Of a stretch of 64,000 nt of DNA, positions 22,405-34,860 are shown in pieces. The stretch is from NCBI RefSeq assembly GCF_003590095.1, contig NC_039479.1:9610001-9674000 (forward strand), read 5' to 3'. A model generated the notes under the pieces. The model was given only the letters and a program-made list of their open reading frames with translations. It made no database searches and had not been told where the DNA came from. Source of the DNA: Trichoplusia ni. Taxonomy: Eukaryota; Arthropoda; Insecta; Lepidoptera; Noctuidae. Both the position numbers and the translations under genes were made by a program. The first letter of the stretch is position 1, and each line of letters begins with the position of its first letter.

Positions 22405-22578
22405 TGAATTAATCCTTGTGTCGTGAGGATTTCACAAACATTGAAGTGTCATGCACAAAGACACCAAAACTCAAGACAAGCATTCGTTTAAAACGCTTGA
22501 CCTACGCAGGTATCGCAGCCACGACATGTCGCAGTTGGTGTGGCGTAATGACCTCAACTACTCTAACTTTTTGCAGTC
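22405..22578 (-). mobile_element. SINE family 2, diverged copy
   Basis: On the - strand it runs from an AGTTGAGGTCATTACGCC-like head, through box-B-derived GGCTGCGATACCTGCGTAGG and CTTGAGTTTTGGTGTCTTTG, to GACACAAGGATTAATTC. The same order is seen at 15648. Box B is mutated. The forward open frame here is a shadow. Confidence 0.7.
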
Positions 22579-24078
22579 AATCCTCTTATGCTAGTGTACA
22601 TAGAATTTATTTTGAAATATAAAGTCGTCGTAAAGATTTGATTGGTTACATGATACGGCCGCGATCATGTTGCAGATTTCTTACCCTATTACTCCATTTC
22701 TCCAGGCTTCATTGCCGATGACGACTCCCTCAGGAAGATATCGATATGGAAATACGATCTGCACTATAAATCCTATTTGATTACATTAATATATTTTCTC
22801 TTTTTATTGAGAACTGATTGAAAGGGATTGAAATCTAACATCTCCTAAAAAGGAAATATTACTGGATGCATTTCTCTGAAACCGAATTATTTTATATTTT
22901 CACTTCTTTTTCTATTTCTATTTGGCATTATATCACCTATTCTATTTTAAAACATGAAAGTCAAAAAACCTCAGCTAAGCGAAAACCAGACCATGTCAAA
23001 ATGAATTCATCATAATAAAGCGAAGATGGAAACTCCGCAATATTCCTACATCAACGTTCCTCAACTAATTCCTTGAGGAATGGAAGCGATGCAGCTGCGG
23101 GGGTGAGGGGGCGCGGGGGGAACACAAAGAACGCCCCAACAATCGCCTTACGCAAACATTGCCGGTTTTATACCGCGCTCCGAGCCATGACTGCGTTCCA
23201 AAGCCGTAATGCATTGAAATGTTTGTTGAATTCCCCAAGCGGTTCTTGTAAGTGGTATTTTTAAATTAATGTATGTCTTTTGTGAGATGGAAATCAAACA
23301 ATCCGTTTAATTTTTAATATTTGTTGGTTTTATTTGAATCTAAACTTATTTAGTTCACTGCATTAAACTTCAGTTTTTAGATGTTTTGCGAATTTTTAGA
23401 CTTCAGTTTCGGGCCTACAGACTACCGCGGCACATTGTGCAAATCTTTAGCGAGACAATCTACAAAAAGTTACTACAATATTGCCAACCTATGTAATTAT
23501 CATCCAACTGAGTCCAATATTGTACTACAAACAGTTAGTTACACATAGAAACTGGTAAATGGTTAAACGAATTTCCGAACTAACATAAAATGTAAATTAC
23601 GTTCTTAACAGTCATTAACTATGGGAATATATCATTTTCAGCAAGTAAATAAAGGCTACGTTCGTGGCGGGCCGGTTGTGCGTCACGATATCACAGGCTG
23701 AGGATGAACCGACGATTAATGAAGGGGGTCTATTCTGGAGACTCATTATTTATGGATGAATTTAATTCGGAAATGTCTTGGGAAGTTGTGTTAAGAAACA
23801 GTAAATTGCAAGGTTAGTTAGTTTGAGGTTGGATCTCAAAAGAATGGTATTTATTATATTAAGCATTTGAGCATTTAGCTGTAAGTCGCAATATGGGATT
23901 TATTATTGTCGCACAAAACCAATAAAATGCAAAGCAAAATTTACAAGTAGCTACTCAGCTTAGCAAAACGCCAGTAAAATCAACACGATTTAAAAAACAA
24001 TCACGTACAAGCCCACCAAAATCTCGAGAATAGTCCCCCCGAATTTAAAAAGATACCGTTGCATGCCTACTCGCAATA
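22579..24078. other. Intergenic-looking DNA with a short GC-rich patch
   Basis: Mostly featureless. At 23080-23145 there is a GC-rich patch containing CAGCTGCGGGGGTGAGGGGG. Around 23670 there is GTGGCGGGCCGGTTGTGC. No gene is called. Confidence 0.5.
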
Positions 24079-24095
24079 ACCAGGGGGCGCCACTG
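24079..24095 (+). promoter_or_regulatory. CTCF-like insulator motif
   Basis: ACCAGGGGGCGCCACTG matches the core of the animal CTCF motif (CCA-x-x-AGGGGGCGC type). It stands out in AT-rich surroundings. AAAATGGCCGC, an initiator/YY1-like word, follows about 60 bases later (24140). Binding is inferred only from the motif. Confidence 0.4.
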
Positions 24096-24840
24096 TCTTC
24101 GCAGTAAACGGATGCGATTTATTATAATAATTTCCAGTTAAAATGGCCGCTTTTCCTTAGTGTTGCGTTGCGTGATGTACCGTGGGAACATAAACATGAA
24201 TGATGGTGATGTCACCGAAAAGATTTTCAAGATAAAAGGATTACGATCTGGAATAATTAGATGGAATGTTCTGATTAGCTCAGACTTGTTGGGTGTAATT
24301 TGTTTGCTCTGTGGACACGGCATATCAAAGTTGATTAAAGTTTCCGCATTTTAAAACACATTTAACGATGTTCCCAAGACACGAGACCGACATCACGTGA
24401 TCAAATTGGGGTCCTATTATAAAAATTTAAAAGAAACATAAAAGAACACGCGACCTATAGAAATAGACGTAAAATAAAAACTAAAATATGAAAAGCATTT
24501 TCCAATTTCAAAATTCAAAGAATCGCAACTACATTTATATTTACAAAAAGTAGATACCTTTTTTCTACAAGTAACGTGAAATACAAGAAAAATAAGTGAG
24601 TTCCACATTCAAATGATACATTTCAGAAAACGCCAGTGCCACAAGAATCTGTTGCGAAGTTAACAAGAAAATTAGCAATGCATTACGTGTTGCAAGCTCT
24701 CTGTAGAAAAAGACTGCACTCTGAGATTTGTCTGAACATTTCCATATATTTGTTCTCTTTCTATATTGTGCGGAATTGAGTTTTAGTTCGTGCATTTTTA
24801 TGCATGTTTTTTCTTGTTACATTTTTTAACTTTTGATAGT
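24096..24840. other. Nothing recognised
   Basis: Short open frames on both strands overlap one another and show no family resemblance. Confidence 0.5.
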
Positions 24841-24910
24841 AACTGTCGTGAGAATGATTCATTATTAAATGATGTAACGGTTTACTCACACGTATTTATC
24901 GGGGCAGCCC
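24841..24910 (+). repeat. Fold-back family, left-end fragment
   Basis: AACTGTCGTGAGAATGATTC is followed by ATTATTAAATGATGTAACGG, then TTTACTCACACGTATTTATC and GGGGCAGCCC. The first 30 bases match the outer flank of the 55.2 kb copy, so the repeat unit extends beyond the ATGATGTAACGG inverted terminus. Confidence 0.65.
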
Positions 24911-25580
24911 CTTACTATACTGTGAAAATATATTGTTCAAGACCTTTTCATTGCATAAACTTACGCTATGATAATAAATCTATTTTATACATTAGGACTA
25001 CTCCTTAAAAACTCTTCGAACATTTCTCTCTAAGTAAAACGTGATTTAATTTCTCCAAGGAAACTATTCTTTTGACAATCTGATGTAACGCCGTTCGTGC
25101 TATCCATGACTTTCTATAACCGGCAGTAAACGGGTCTGTAAGCAACAAACCGAGTAAGCAGACGATTACAATTCGCGACGCTCGCGGTCCTTAAGGTGTA
25201 GTACACATGAAGTGTAACGGGACGACGTTTCTCAGAGTTGTCTATAAAAACAGCTACATTCTCAACTTAATACGGTACCGAATTCTAAAACTCGATGCTC
25301 TTTGCAAGAGTCAGATTCGAGTAAAATATATATATTTCGCGTTCGGTAATATGGTGGTAAATCATCGAACGACTTCTCCCGTTTTAAGTCGTCAATAAGG
25401 GAGTCAGACTTTTACTTGCTCCAACTGCCCCATGTTTCTTCTTTTGACCTTTGTGTACCGCGTCCCCTACGCGGTAACTCTTTCAAAAAATCTCGCTGGC
25501 CCGAAACATTACCATACCCAGCTCATTTAAAACAAAATCTTATGCGTCTACATAGTTTGATAAAAATAACAACAAGCAAT

Positions 25581-25618
25581 CAAAACAAATAAATTTATTC
25601 TATTCTATTCTATTCTAT
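25581..25618 (+). repeat. LINE-type tail with (TATTC)n microsatellite
   Basis: CAAAACAAATAAATTTATTC runs into four TATTC units. Such tails mark the 3' ends of severely truncated LINE insertions. No upstream LINE body is recognisable. Confidence 0.5.
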
Positions 25619-26635
25619 GAATTGTCTAATAGACTACAAATAATCTAAGTGGACGTTTATTGCATAGTAATGAAGTAACCAAGCATCGAACCAGAAAAAT
25701 AAGAGACAATATTTATAAGGTTATTATTCGATCATAACTTCAATCGATCAGACTTAGGATAATAATTATCTTAGTAAGTGGAACAGCGTAATGGTTTCTG
25801 ACCTCACTAGGTTTTTCGTCATCGGCTAGTTAGTTTCCCATGCTAGCATATTTAACTTATTCCCACCTTTTTGGTACTTACATTGAGATTTACTTTCATG
25901 TTAAAGGTTGCCTACACTATATAAAATTTCAATTCAGTTTTTGCGTAAAACACACAACATATAATAAAATTGCCCAAATAATTACAAATTCACACAATAA
26001 TGGGAGAAACGCAATCAAAGCCATCATATATTATCTTCAGTCTATAATTTCCAAAGATAGATTTCAGTCAGACACAAAACAACCGCGATCGGCCCTAATG
26101 TGCAAATCCCTTAAGCCGGAGTCAGCGTCGCGTCATTAAAGGTTACATCGGCGAGTTTAAAAGAGATCTCAGATCCACTCAGTATGAGGAAATGGAAATG
26201 CACTTAATGCATACGTAATCAAATTATCCGGCGGCGGGAACATCCCGGGGACTGGCTGTTACACCGACATGTAAGGTAAGAGGACTAGGAAATGTTTGTA
26301 AAGATTGTTGGGTATTTATAATTTTGAGGTATGGTGTGAATGTTAGTATATTTTTTTTTAATTGTTTATTCACTTTTGGATACCTATCCAAATTTAAAAA
26401 CAATAGTCCAAGCATTTTAAACATCCACATCCTCTCCCAAGACCATTCAGCTTTCCGTTGTTGTTATGAGTATATTATTATATTTTTTGACCCAAACTCA
26501 TAGTTAACTACTCCTACAAAATACAATTAATCACGCTCACAATTACTAAAGTAAAAATAATTTAATACGACAGTAGTTAGAATGAGCAATAACAATACTG
26601 TTAAACGCTCGTTTCGGTGTAACACCTCCCCGGGG
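25619..26635. other. Nothing recognised
   Basis: AT-rich sequence. A 99-codon open frame at 25840-26139 has no recognisable similarity. Confidence 0.5.
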
Positions 26636-26692
26636 TATATAAGGCGGCGGTGGAAACAACCTGTCAGTTACTAATGAGGGCCTCTAGGTATG
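26636..26692 (+). promoter_or_regulatory. Candidate core promoter: TATA box plus TCAGT initiator
   Basis: TATATAAGGCGGCGG starts at 26636. An arthropod initiator, TCAGT, lies at 26664-26668 with its A at 26666, thirty bases from the first T of the TATA box. That is the expected distance. The upstream CCTCCCCGGGG is GC-rich for this window. Just downstream, ATGAGGGCCTCTAG runs into a plausible donor GTATGG at 26688. A second ATG at 26690 opens METLLFITFLSVIKIYL, a signal-peptide-like start that stops after 25 codons. I could not find a second exon, so the transcript is unknown. Confidence 0.45.
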
Positions 26693-28147
26693 GAAACACT
26701 ACTTTTCATTACATTTTTATCCGTCATAAAAATATACCTTTGTAAAACTAGATTTCAGATTATATGAAACATTCTAATACACTTAGCGCGAACGCGAGTT
26801 GGGTTTAATGTGGACCGACGAGGTTTTTTAAATTGAAATGAGTGTAATAAGGTTCAGAAGTTTAAACTCAGTTTAAATGTTACGTATTGTCACAGGAGAC
26901 GAAAACAGAATAAAGTGACACAATTTTATGAATTAAGAATTAAAAATGCCCTGACTAATTTTCGGCAATTCGGTTACTATCGCAAGACACCAGCCAGCCG
27001 CACGGGATATTATTCAGAGCACATACTAAGACGACGAAGAGGGATCTGTGAATATTTTTTCTAAAACACACGCAACATTCGAAAAGTCAACGCGTAATTT
27101 GGGTTTGAACTCGAAACTTTTGGCTTTGCAAATTATTAATGATCGCACTATTTATTCAGAAAATACATTTTGCCAAAAATTGGTCCATCTACCGGCAAAA
27201 CATTAATTTCGTAAATAAAGCGCTTGATTAACGCTGTAGTGTGAATATATTCCTACTTACGTCACATGCACAATTTTGTGAAACACTCGAAGCGCATTTC
27301 AAGAGATCTCTACTTGATTTATCAGCACAAAAAGCGCTCTTCAGCGTCTTTTTTATTTTGCATATTTTCGCTGCAAAATAGCAGGATTTATAGTTTCAAC
27401 ACTGGCTTCTGAAACACGAATTTTGAAGGGGTACTATCTTTTGTGTTATATTATACGAAAGTACATGTCAGACACAGTTCAACTGAATGTTGCTTGACAC
27501 TTTTATTCGTTTCAAGTTTTATTTTGTGGAATTTACATATTATTCTTATATCAAATTTTGCAGTTATTATTAAACTGTTCTTTATTGGTTAACGCTGTTT
27601 TTAGAGTATCTTTTTATCACCACATGCTTAAATAGATTTGATGCTTGATCGCGATGATTACATGACCACATAGCAACAGTAGAGTACTTTTTACCTTACA
27701 TTTTTTAGAGGATGTATTCCCGTGTTTATAAAATACACCTGAATTCGCCAAAAAACCCAGTACCAACTAACATGCTAATAGAAAACAAAACAGAAAAGTT
27801 TCCGAAAAAATGAAACGCGTGCGCCAACCCGCGGCAGAAAACTTATGAATAAATAAATAAGCTTTCAAAAAATCCAAATAACTTCGTGTGGAAGTCAGTG
27901 AAGTTTCCAAAAAATGCCGGTACACTGGTACAGCGTTGAAAATCAACGTAATTCCGAAGTAAGATTTACATTTTTGATTACGTAAATTGTGACGAAAGGC
28001 CTTGGAATGAATATTCGACACTACATAGATGTCAATCAAATAAAAATAAGTAATTTAATTTGCTTTGCTTCGGACTGGAAATCTATAAATTTCAAACAAA
28101 ATTAAGATTTTATCGCACGAAATGTATTCCGTAACTTAAAATACAGA
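26693..28147. other. No exon recognised downstream of the candidate promoter
   Basis: I looked for an in-phase + strand exon to follow the 26688 donor and found none. Open frames here are AT-rich and unrecognised. Confidence 0.5.
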
Positions 28148-28250
28148 GAAAGAATAAAATATATTTTTTATTGTACACAAATCAGTGAAGTTAACATACA
28201 GTGTAATGGTACAATGATAGACAACCTTTGGATGGACAGTAAGATAGAAA
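28148..28250 (-). mobile_element. LINE 3' end fragment
   Basis: On the - strand, CTGTCCATCCAAAGGTTGTC is followed by ATTGTACCATTAC and then GTGTACAATAAAAAATATAT. The block CATCCAAAGGTTG plus ACAATAAA is shared with the + strand copy at 46065. It resembles the 3' UTR of Jockey-like moth LINEs. Confidence 0.55.
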
Positions 28251-29127
28251 TATAGAGGTAGGTGTATACTACATACATTAAATAATTGTAATAATACATA
28301 CATACATATTTAAATGCACAGGTACTAGTATGGAGGCTACTTTTGTGAGAGAAAATATTCATTTACTAATAGATGGTAACTGAAACTCTGTACTGTAATA
28401 CATTTCATCTTCTTAGTAAGACTGCTACCAGCATATAAAGCAAACACTTTTACAGTTTTCGTCAGCAATTAACTTTTGGTAACTAATTTCAAACAATATA
28501 AGTAACTTTAGTTTTCAAATGAAACAAAAGAGCAAGAAGTTACAAATAAAGCTAATGACACACATTCACACCTCCAGTCAATCATCGTATATTTCAACAA
28601 TTAATCGTTGTCATAGTTAACTAATCACCGCACTAACTAGTATTATATTTCAAAGCATTGTCGGAAACTACATTTCCGCTCCTTTCTTTCCAATAATTTG
28701 ATACTTCGAGATAATGGCTTAAGAAATATGAGGATTCATTAGTCGTTAGTACTTTGTTTCTGTATGCGCTTTTCTGTCCATGACAGTTATAATCTATAGA
28801 CCCATGATCGGTCGTCTAGTTTCAGAGCATAAAACTTTTTTCATTTTTAAAACCAAAAATGTGTTAGATATCGGTTTTCAAAATGATTGCTGTTGGCAGT
28901 ACAAGTGCTGAATAAAAAAACCGCGAATCGATAGTCGTAAAATTCAATGGTAACAATACAGAAATAGGTTTTTTTTTGTATTGAAAACTCTCGCCGTTAA
29001 ATCGTACGGTGACACTGTCAAAATTGGTATCCTTGATTAAAAATAATAACATGAGCTTGGATAAAAAAAACTAAGGACTTTTTGAGGAAATTGTAATTTG
29101 AAAGAAAAGAATAATCTACATATTTTT
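28251..29127. other. Nothing recognised
   Basis: AT-rich DNA without recognisable content. A short run of ACATACATAC lies near 28295. Confidence 0.5.
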
Positions 29128-29180
29128 TTTTTTATGTTTGTTACCTCGTAACTTGCGATTGGGTGAACCGATTTTTCATT
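29128..29180 (+). repeat. LINE-like tail fragment
   Basis: TATGTTTGTTACCTCGTAAC is followed by GATTGGGTGAACCGATTTT. This resembles the TTACCTC-x-TAACT...GGGTGAACCGATTTT tail common in insect LINEs (RTE or Proto2 type). Tentative. Confidence 0.4.
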
Positions 29181-29196
29181 TGTCAGAGTGTCAGAG

Positions 29197-29244
29197 TCAC
29201 TCAAATTCGACGTCTTCATCGTCTTCATTGCTTCCAAACGCCAT
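29197..29244 (-). CDS. Possible first coding segment, acidic mini-ORF (uncertain)
   Basis: ATG in a good context (AACCATGGCG) opens MAFGSNEDDEDVEFE and then TGA on the - strand. The Glu/Asp codons look coding-like. A weak donor (GTGACT) overlaps the stop and could turn this into a first exon. An AAGATGGCG word at about 29533 on the same strand could be a start-site element. No downstream exon is found, so this is a hint, not a gene. Confidence 0.15.
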   Translation of the reverse strand: MAFGSNEDDEDVEFE

Positions 29245-31959
29245 GGTTAAATTGTCAGAAGCCACAAATTCCAGTCTGTCTGTTGCCAAAAAAATGTGCA
29301 ATAAAAAAAAGATGAAAACGGCTACTGTAATACAAACACCGCAATCAAAATGTTTACTCTTTTATTTCGTAAAACGCGTTTAGGTTACACCAGAGTAAAA
29401 TATTTGAACCATAACTAGAAAATTATCCTCGAAAATTTCACAACTGCGAATTCAAACTAGGGAACTTCCAAAAAACGGCAACACGGGATTCAACTCAAAA
29501 AAGTGAATAGCGATTTTCGCTGCGGATCGCCATCTTTTTTTAGTTCATCAAAAATGCAAAACTTCATGGAAATGTATGCGCCGCTGTGCGTCGACCGCCG
29601 CCTTAACAGAATAATTGTCAAGCCGCTTGTTATCATCAAGAAGACAAATTAACGAGAAATTTGAATGAAGTTACATTTCAAAACGTTGTTATTTAAATGA
29701 TTTGCTTGTAACTTACATAAAAATAATAAAAATATCCCAATGCAGGCAAGTACCGAAATATCTAGGGAAAAGTTAGATCTCAAGAGCAAGTAAGTGAGTT
29801 TTTTTGTATGTTTGTTCGTGTGTCGACACAATATGTATATTGAATTTACACATATAATTTGTTAAAGGAGGATAATATTTTTGCCGCTCTAACCGACATT
29901 CAGGCGAGCAAAGTCGCGAGCAACAGCTATAATAAAGTTCAGCAGCTTCGATCATAAAGTACATGAGTGGTCCTTACCAATACATTACAAAACAATTCAC
30001 AATTTACCAAACAAAATTAGTTTAGCCAACTTTACAACTGGCTGCTTTTAAATAAAACCAATATATTTTGAAATCCAACTGTCACGTTGTCTTGCGTCGT
30101 CTGACCTGTTTACTTATTATGAGATCATAAGCAACTTTCAACGCCGGTGTAAGAGCGAGATGCTGTTATACGTGGAGAAGAGTGCCATCCCGCCTCCACA
30201 TCTTCAACAGTTCTATTGTAAGAGCTAGTTGAGGCATTGTTCGTCTCTTAGGACTAGAATATTTTTCTTCGATAAACCGTTCGAGATAAATTATTTTATA
30301 TTCAAAGTACATGTTAAGTGTGTGCTATGCATTATTCAGTATTAGACAGCTGATCCAAATGTGTTTAGATGGAATGTTTGAATAGTTTTTCAGTAGGTAC
30401 GATCATTTTATTTTTTAAAGGTAGGTAAAAGAAAATGTTTATTTTTTATCTTTTAAACATGAATCTAGGCACATTAAGTTTAACTCGTGTTTTGATAGGT
30501 ATATGAAATAAAACAAAAATACAGGGAAAACTAGACTGAAATATAAAACTAAAATAAATACATCTAAGCAACTCGGATTGTTATGACTCGAACAGAAATG
30601 TGATCACTGCAAATAAATCAATCGTTCCATTTTGCTCCTTTGTTTAAAAATATAAATTGCCTGAAGAAAGATAGTTTTACAGGCTGAAATTATAAAAAAG
30701 TTACAGCACTTCTATTTTTAACTGTCTACTATAAAATTTGACGTTTAAAACCTTCACGGTAAAAAGACATTTTGCTGTACATCAGCCGTCAGTCGTGCTC
30801 AATACGTCCGACGCGAGCTCGGCGCGTATTTTATGCCCCGAGTGAAATATATCAGGTAGCGGCATTGTCAGGCCATTGGCCCATTTGTTTACATCCATCG
30901 GCTGTACATAATTACTGTACGTATTTTGGCAACACTTTAGCGTCCATTGACTTGTTAATAATAAGATTTGGACGGCTTTTGTTTTGGGATGGCGTAATGG
31001 ACGTGGATGATAACGGTTACGTGACAAATGTAGAGTCGGCGACTGTTTAGATTAGATTTCATGTGTTATGTTTAAAGCTTCGTTGTAACTAGCTCCAAAT
31101 TCATGTAGGAAAGTTATTGAGAGCGCTTAAAGAGAAGAGTGTTTTTAGTAAAAATATATAATCCCTACTCCCTGCAGTTTGATTCGAATTATTTTGCAAC
31201 CAGAATAACACTAGGATCGTTTCTATCTGTGGCTTTCTGATGAATAATATTCTCGATAAAATGACTCGTAATCGAATTAATATTTTCATTTACTTCCATA
31301 ATATTCAAAATGATTTACTTATTTTAATAAACTAATGCACGTACCTAATAACCAAGTCACTAAGATAAGACAAACCAAGCTTTAGGTATATTCAGTACTC
31401 TCTTAAAAAATTGGTAGGATATGCACTATTAACTCCAGTTGTGTCTTCAAGTCTCAACGCATTCTTCCACAAAAACTTGAACAATAACACGGTACTTACA
31501 CTAAAGCCATTTGACCTATTTAACGCAAAACTTCAGTTACATATCCACGGTTTTCGGCCCGTGTAAGCTGCTCCTTAATATTGTCATACCGGATCCCGGC
31601 AGGAATTAGTTGGCTCGATGCCAACCACGGCCGGCTACAATTAGCCCTTGCACTCCCACCGTCTGTTGCATACGAAATTACGATACAAAGACAAAACTCG
31701 GGTGAAAAAAGTTGGACTTTAGGAGCAACTTTTGTCGAGCGCAGCTCTACGGATTATCTCGTAGTGGAGTTCTTTTAGTGAAAAAAGTTCTTTTTATTGC
31801 AGCGTTTTTTGAAAGTTCGGTTATTAATTGATCGGTTCTGTTGTAAAGTTGGGTTTAATGTTGGAGGGTTCTTTACTAAGTTTTAATTGTACTGTGGTGT
31901 CGCCTTTGCCTTAGTTTAAAAGCTTTACATTAAGCACGGAATAAATACTTGGCTTTAGA
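29245..31959. other. Nothing recognised
   Basis: AT-rich DNA. A moderately GC-rich patch at 30780-31050 is open in one frame on each strand but matches no family I know. Confidence 0.5.
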
Positions 31960-32156
31960 AAAAACTACTCCCGCAGTAAGGAATTTAATCCTTGTGTCGC
32001 GGTGGGTTTTAGAAACATACAAACTTTAATCTCGTGCTCACCCAGACTCAGAACAAACATAACAAAAAATGCTTGTCCTACGCGGGTATCGAACCCGCGA
32101 CAAGCAGCACACAGTGGGTTCGGCGTGATGACCTCAACTACTTGGCTACGCTATGG
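31960..32156 (-). mobile_element. SINE family 2, well preserved copy
   Basis: On the - strand: a CATAGCGTAGCCAAGTAGTT head, GAGGTCATCACGCCGAACCC, box B GGTTCGATACC, CGCGTAGGACAAGCATTTT, GTTCTGAGTCTGGGTGAGC and CACCGCGACACAAGGATTAA. A little more diverged than the copy at 15648. Confidence 0.77.
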
Positions 32157-33020
32157 TAAATGTTAGTAAAAACAACATTACTCTTTTTGTACGTTTCATA
32201 GTATCTACGTATCGACAGAAAGTAAACATGGTGACACAATCGCCCTTCGTTTGAAATCGACACACTGGAAAATCCAGAGGTCGTTGACCACAGTTCATAT
32301 GGGCAAAGTCTAGAGGCTTCCCTGTAATCAGTGGGACAGTTTCTATTCATTGATTAATTTTAGACAAAGGATAAATATGTAATTCTACGCATTTGTACGC
32401 GTAAAGTACAAAATTCAGACAGATTCGAAGCTCATTCTTGCCTTATTTGAGATGAAACCTTCATCCAGCCATGGAACTTTTAACGACAAATATTTTAAGA
32501 ATAAAAAACATCTGGTATCACTAACTCAATACGATTAGTAAAAGAAATAATACAATGGACATAAAAAATATCAAAAATTCTAACTTCCTAATGTTGGCGT
32601 CACTCGATTAAATGATTAATCCGTATGATAGTCACTGATCACAGAACCTCTCCCCCATGTTGGCAGTCAGCCATAGCCCTGTTGGTGGGTATACTAAATA
32701 CTATATTTTACCCCCCCTCTCTCTGCACTTACAACCTGCCACGTTTTTAATTTATTTCGCCAAACGCTAGCCAGTCTAGATTTATATGTTCAATTAATGA
32801 TTTTCCAGATTTTTTTGTTGTTGACATCCCCATTTTAATTTTGGTTTGACTAGCTGTTGCTTTGGTCAAGAACGCAGGAAAAATAATATAGTTAGATGCT
32901 GTTTTTAACAAAGCTGTTACGTTAGCGATTCTCGTAGGTAATTTATTTCCAAAGTTGAAAATGAAAATTTGTAGAGCCTCAAAATTACTTACTTTCTTCA
33001 AAATGATCTCTTTAATCGGC
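32157..33020. other. Nothing recognised
   Basis: AT-rich DNA. The 84-codon - strand frame at 32747-33001 is not recognised. GACTAGCTGTTGC near 32849 echoes the start of the ACTAGCTGTTGCCCGCGAC repeat but soon diverges. Confidence 0.5.
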
Positions 33021-33370
33021 CGAACCTTTTCCCAACTATGTTGGGGTCGGCTACCAGTCTAACCGGTTTCAGCCAAGTACCAGTGTTTCACAAGGAGCGA
33101 CTGCCTATCTGACCTCCTCAACCCAGTTACCTGGGCAACACGATACCTCTTGGTTAGACTGACTGTCAGACTTTTCAAGCTTCTGACTACCTGTAAAGAC
33201 TGTCAAAGATGTAGGAATAACAGCCGGGACCCACAAATTAACGTGCCTTCCGAAACACGGACCAACTCGTTATGACAAAGATGGTCACCCATTTACGGAC
33301 CAACCGCGTCAAGCATAGCTTAACCTGTGATCGATTCACTTATGCGGTTCTAGCTTAGCCACGAGCTTAC
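33021..33370 (-). mobile_element. RTE-associated LINE 3' region
   Basis: The - strand ends in GTAGCCGACCCCAACATAGT and TGGGAAAAGGTTCGGC, a common moth LINE 3' end. Upstream on that strand are GGGTTGAGGAGGTCAGATAG and CACGTTAATTTGTGGGTCCC. There is no intact frame. A truncated second copy lies at 52266. Confidence 0.6.
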
Positions 33371-34068
33371 CTTGATCACAAATAATATTTCATTTTTATT
33401 TATTGGTTTGTAGGTTTCTTACTTACTTCAACATTTGTATTTCTATTGTACCCATGTTCGCGAACAACCAAACTTTTTTAACATGATGACAAGACAAACG
33501 ATCTCTTAAAAATCACTAGAAACAACTAAAGTTAAGAACAAATGGTGAAGGGGTGAGAAAAAGTGGTCAAACCCTTAATAAATTATCTCGTCGCTTCTAA
33601 AGGCGTTAACATGTCTTTACAACATCGAACACGAAACAAATCAATTTAGACCTTATGCTAAGCGCTTACAGTTCATAGCAACTGCAGAATTAAGTCGGTT
33701 AAAATACATATCAAACTAAAGACGTTATAAGTTTTTTGCCAACAAAAATTCAAGTTTGTGCCTTTGTTGTAAGGTACATTTTACTTTGGAGCGAAAGTTA
33801 TTGGTTTGTACCTAGGAAGGATTCAACTAGCGCAACAATTTATGTGTTTGCCTAAGTTGGGTCTTTTCGGATCATTATTTTTATTTAGTTCCCAGTTTGA
33901 GGTCGATCTTTAGACCTGTAGTGGGTTTAGTAGCAGTTTTTAGCGAAAAACTTTTTATGGTTTAGTTGCCTCACTGAATATAAAATACGTAGTCAAGTTG
34001 TAAAATAAAGTAGGAACCTTTGAAAAGGAAGGATTATTTAGTTTTACTTTTTGTTGGAATTATATTTG
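33371..34068. other. Nothing recognised
   Basis: AT-rich DNA without recognisable features. Confidence 0.5.
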
Positions 34069-34150
34069 ACTAGCTGTTGCGCGTGACTTTGTCCGCGTGG
34101 CTATGAAGACTTGGGATTTTTTTAAATCAAATTTGTTGTTTTAGAGTTCA
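34069..34150 (+). repeat. 5' fragment of the ACTAGCTGTTGCCCGCGAC repeat
   Basis: ACTAGCTGTTGCGCGTGACT and TTGTCCGCGTGGCTATGAAG match the repeat's start. The 3' part, including the TTAGTATAGAT end, is absent. Confidence 0.6.
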
Positions 34151-34860
34151 CGCATTGCTGCCCATTTTCAAAACATATTTAATTACTGCTCAACTGTTTT
34201 TCTCTTATTTAATCTTTTTATTCGTAAATCATGTTTTTCTTCAACATCAGAAGATCTCAATGCATCGTTTGCCGAGTATTATAAAATGACCCTTCCTATG
34301 TACTTTCCAATAATATAAGTCTTTCATTTACTTACCGAACAATTAATCCTTTTTATATAGTAAATCGTTAAATGTTCCATAAATTGTTAGTTGTTCTAGA
34401 CAACAATGTAGCTAACCACTTGCCCTAGTTCTTAAAGTAGACTGACATCATTACTGAAGCACTTTAACTTTGGTTTAATTAATGTACCGATATCCGTCCT
34501 TATTCCTCAGCCATCCAATAAATTGTAGAGAATTGTATTAAGTGAACCAAATTACGGAACATGATTTATCAAGTTTACTGTAAAATAAATGGATTCCATA
34601 TCTAATGTAGGTACTCGTATTTATTTTTAGTGGCAACACTGACAGGTAAAGTCAAATTTATTTTCTACGCATTTAAAGTTCAGGCATACGTTTAACATAG
34701 AAAACACTAGATATACAGATAATAAAAATATCCAAGTTAAACAAATACTGTCTCTTTACTAAGTTTTTTAATCAATGTTAATTATACATGAAATTTCTCC
34801 AACAAAGTTTTCCTCTTTAACGACTCGCACGGAATTCAATAGGTCGAGCTGAGTATAGCA

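Noticed and set aside
23083..23107. ATGGAAGCGATGCAGCTGCG followed by a donor-like GTGAGG as a first exon
   Set aside because: Only a few codons, no promoter signal upstream and no following exon.
32747..33001. 84-codon - strand frame next to a LINE fragment
   Set aside because: It does not read like reverse transcriptase or any known family, so it is probably chance.
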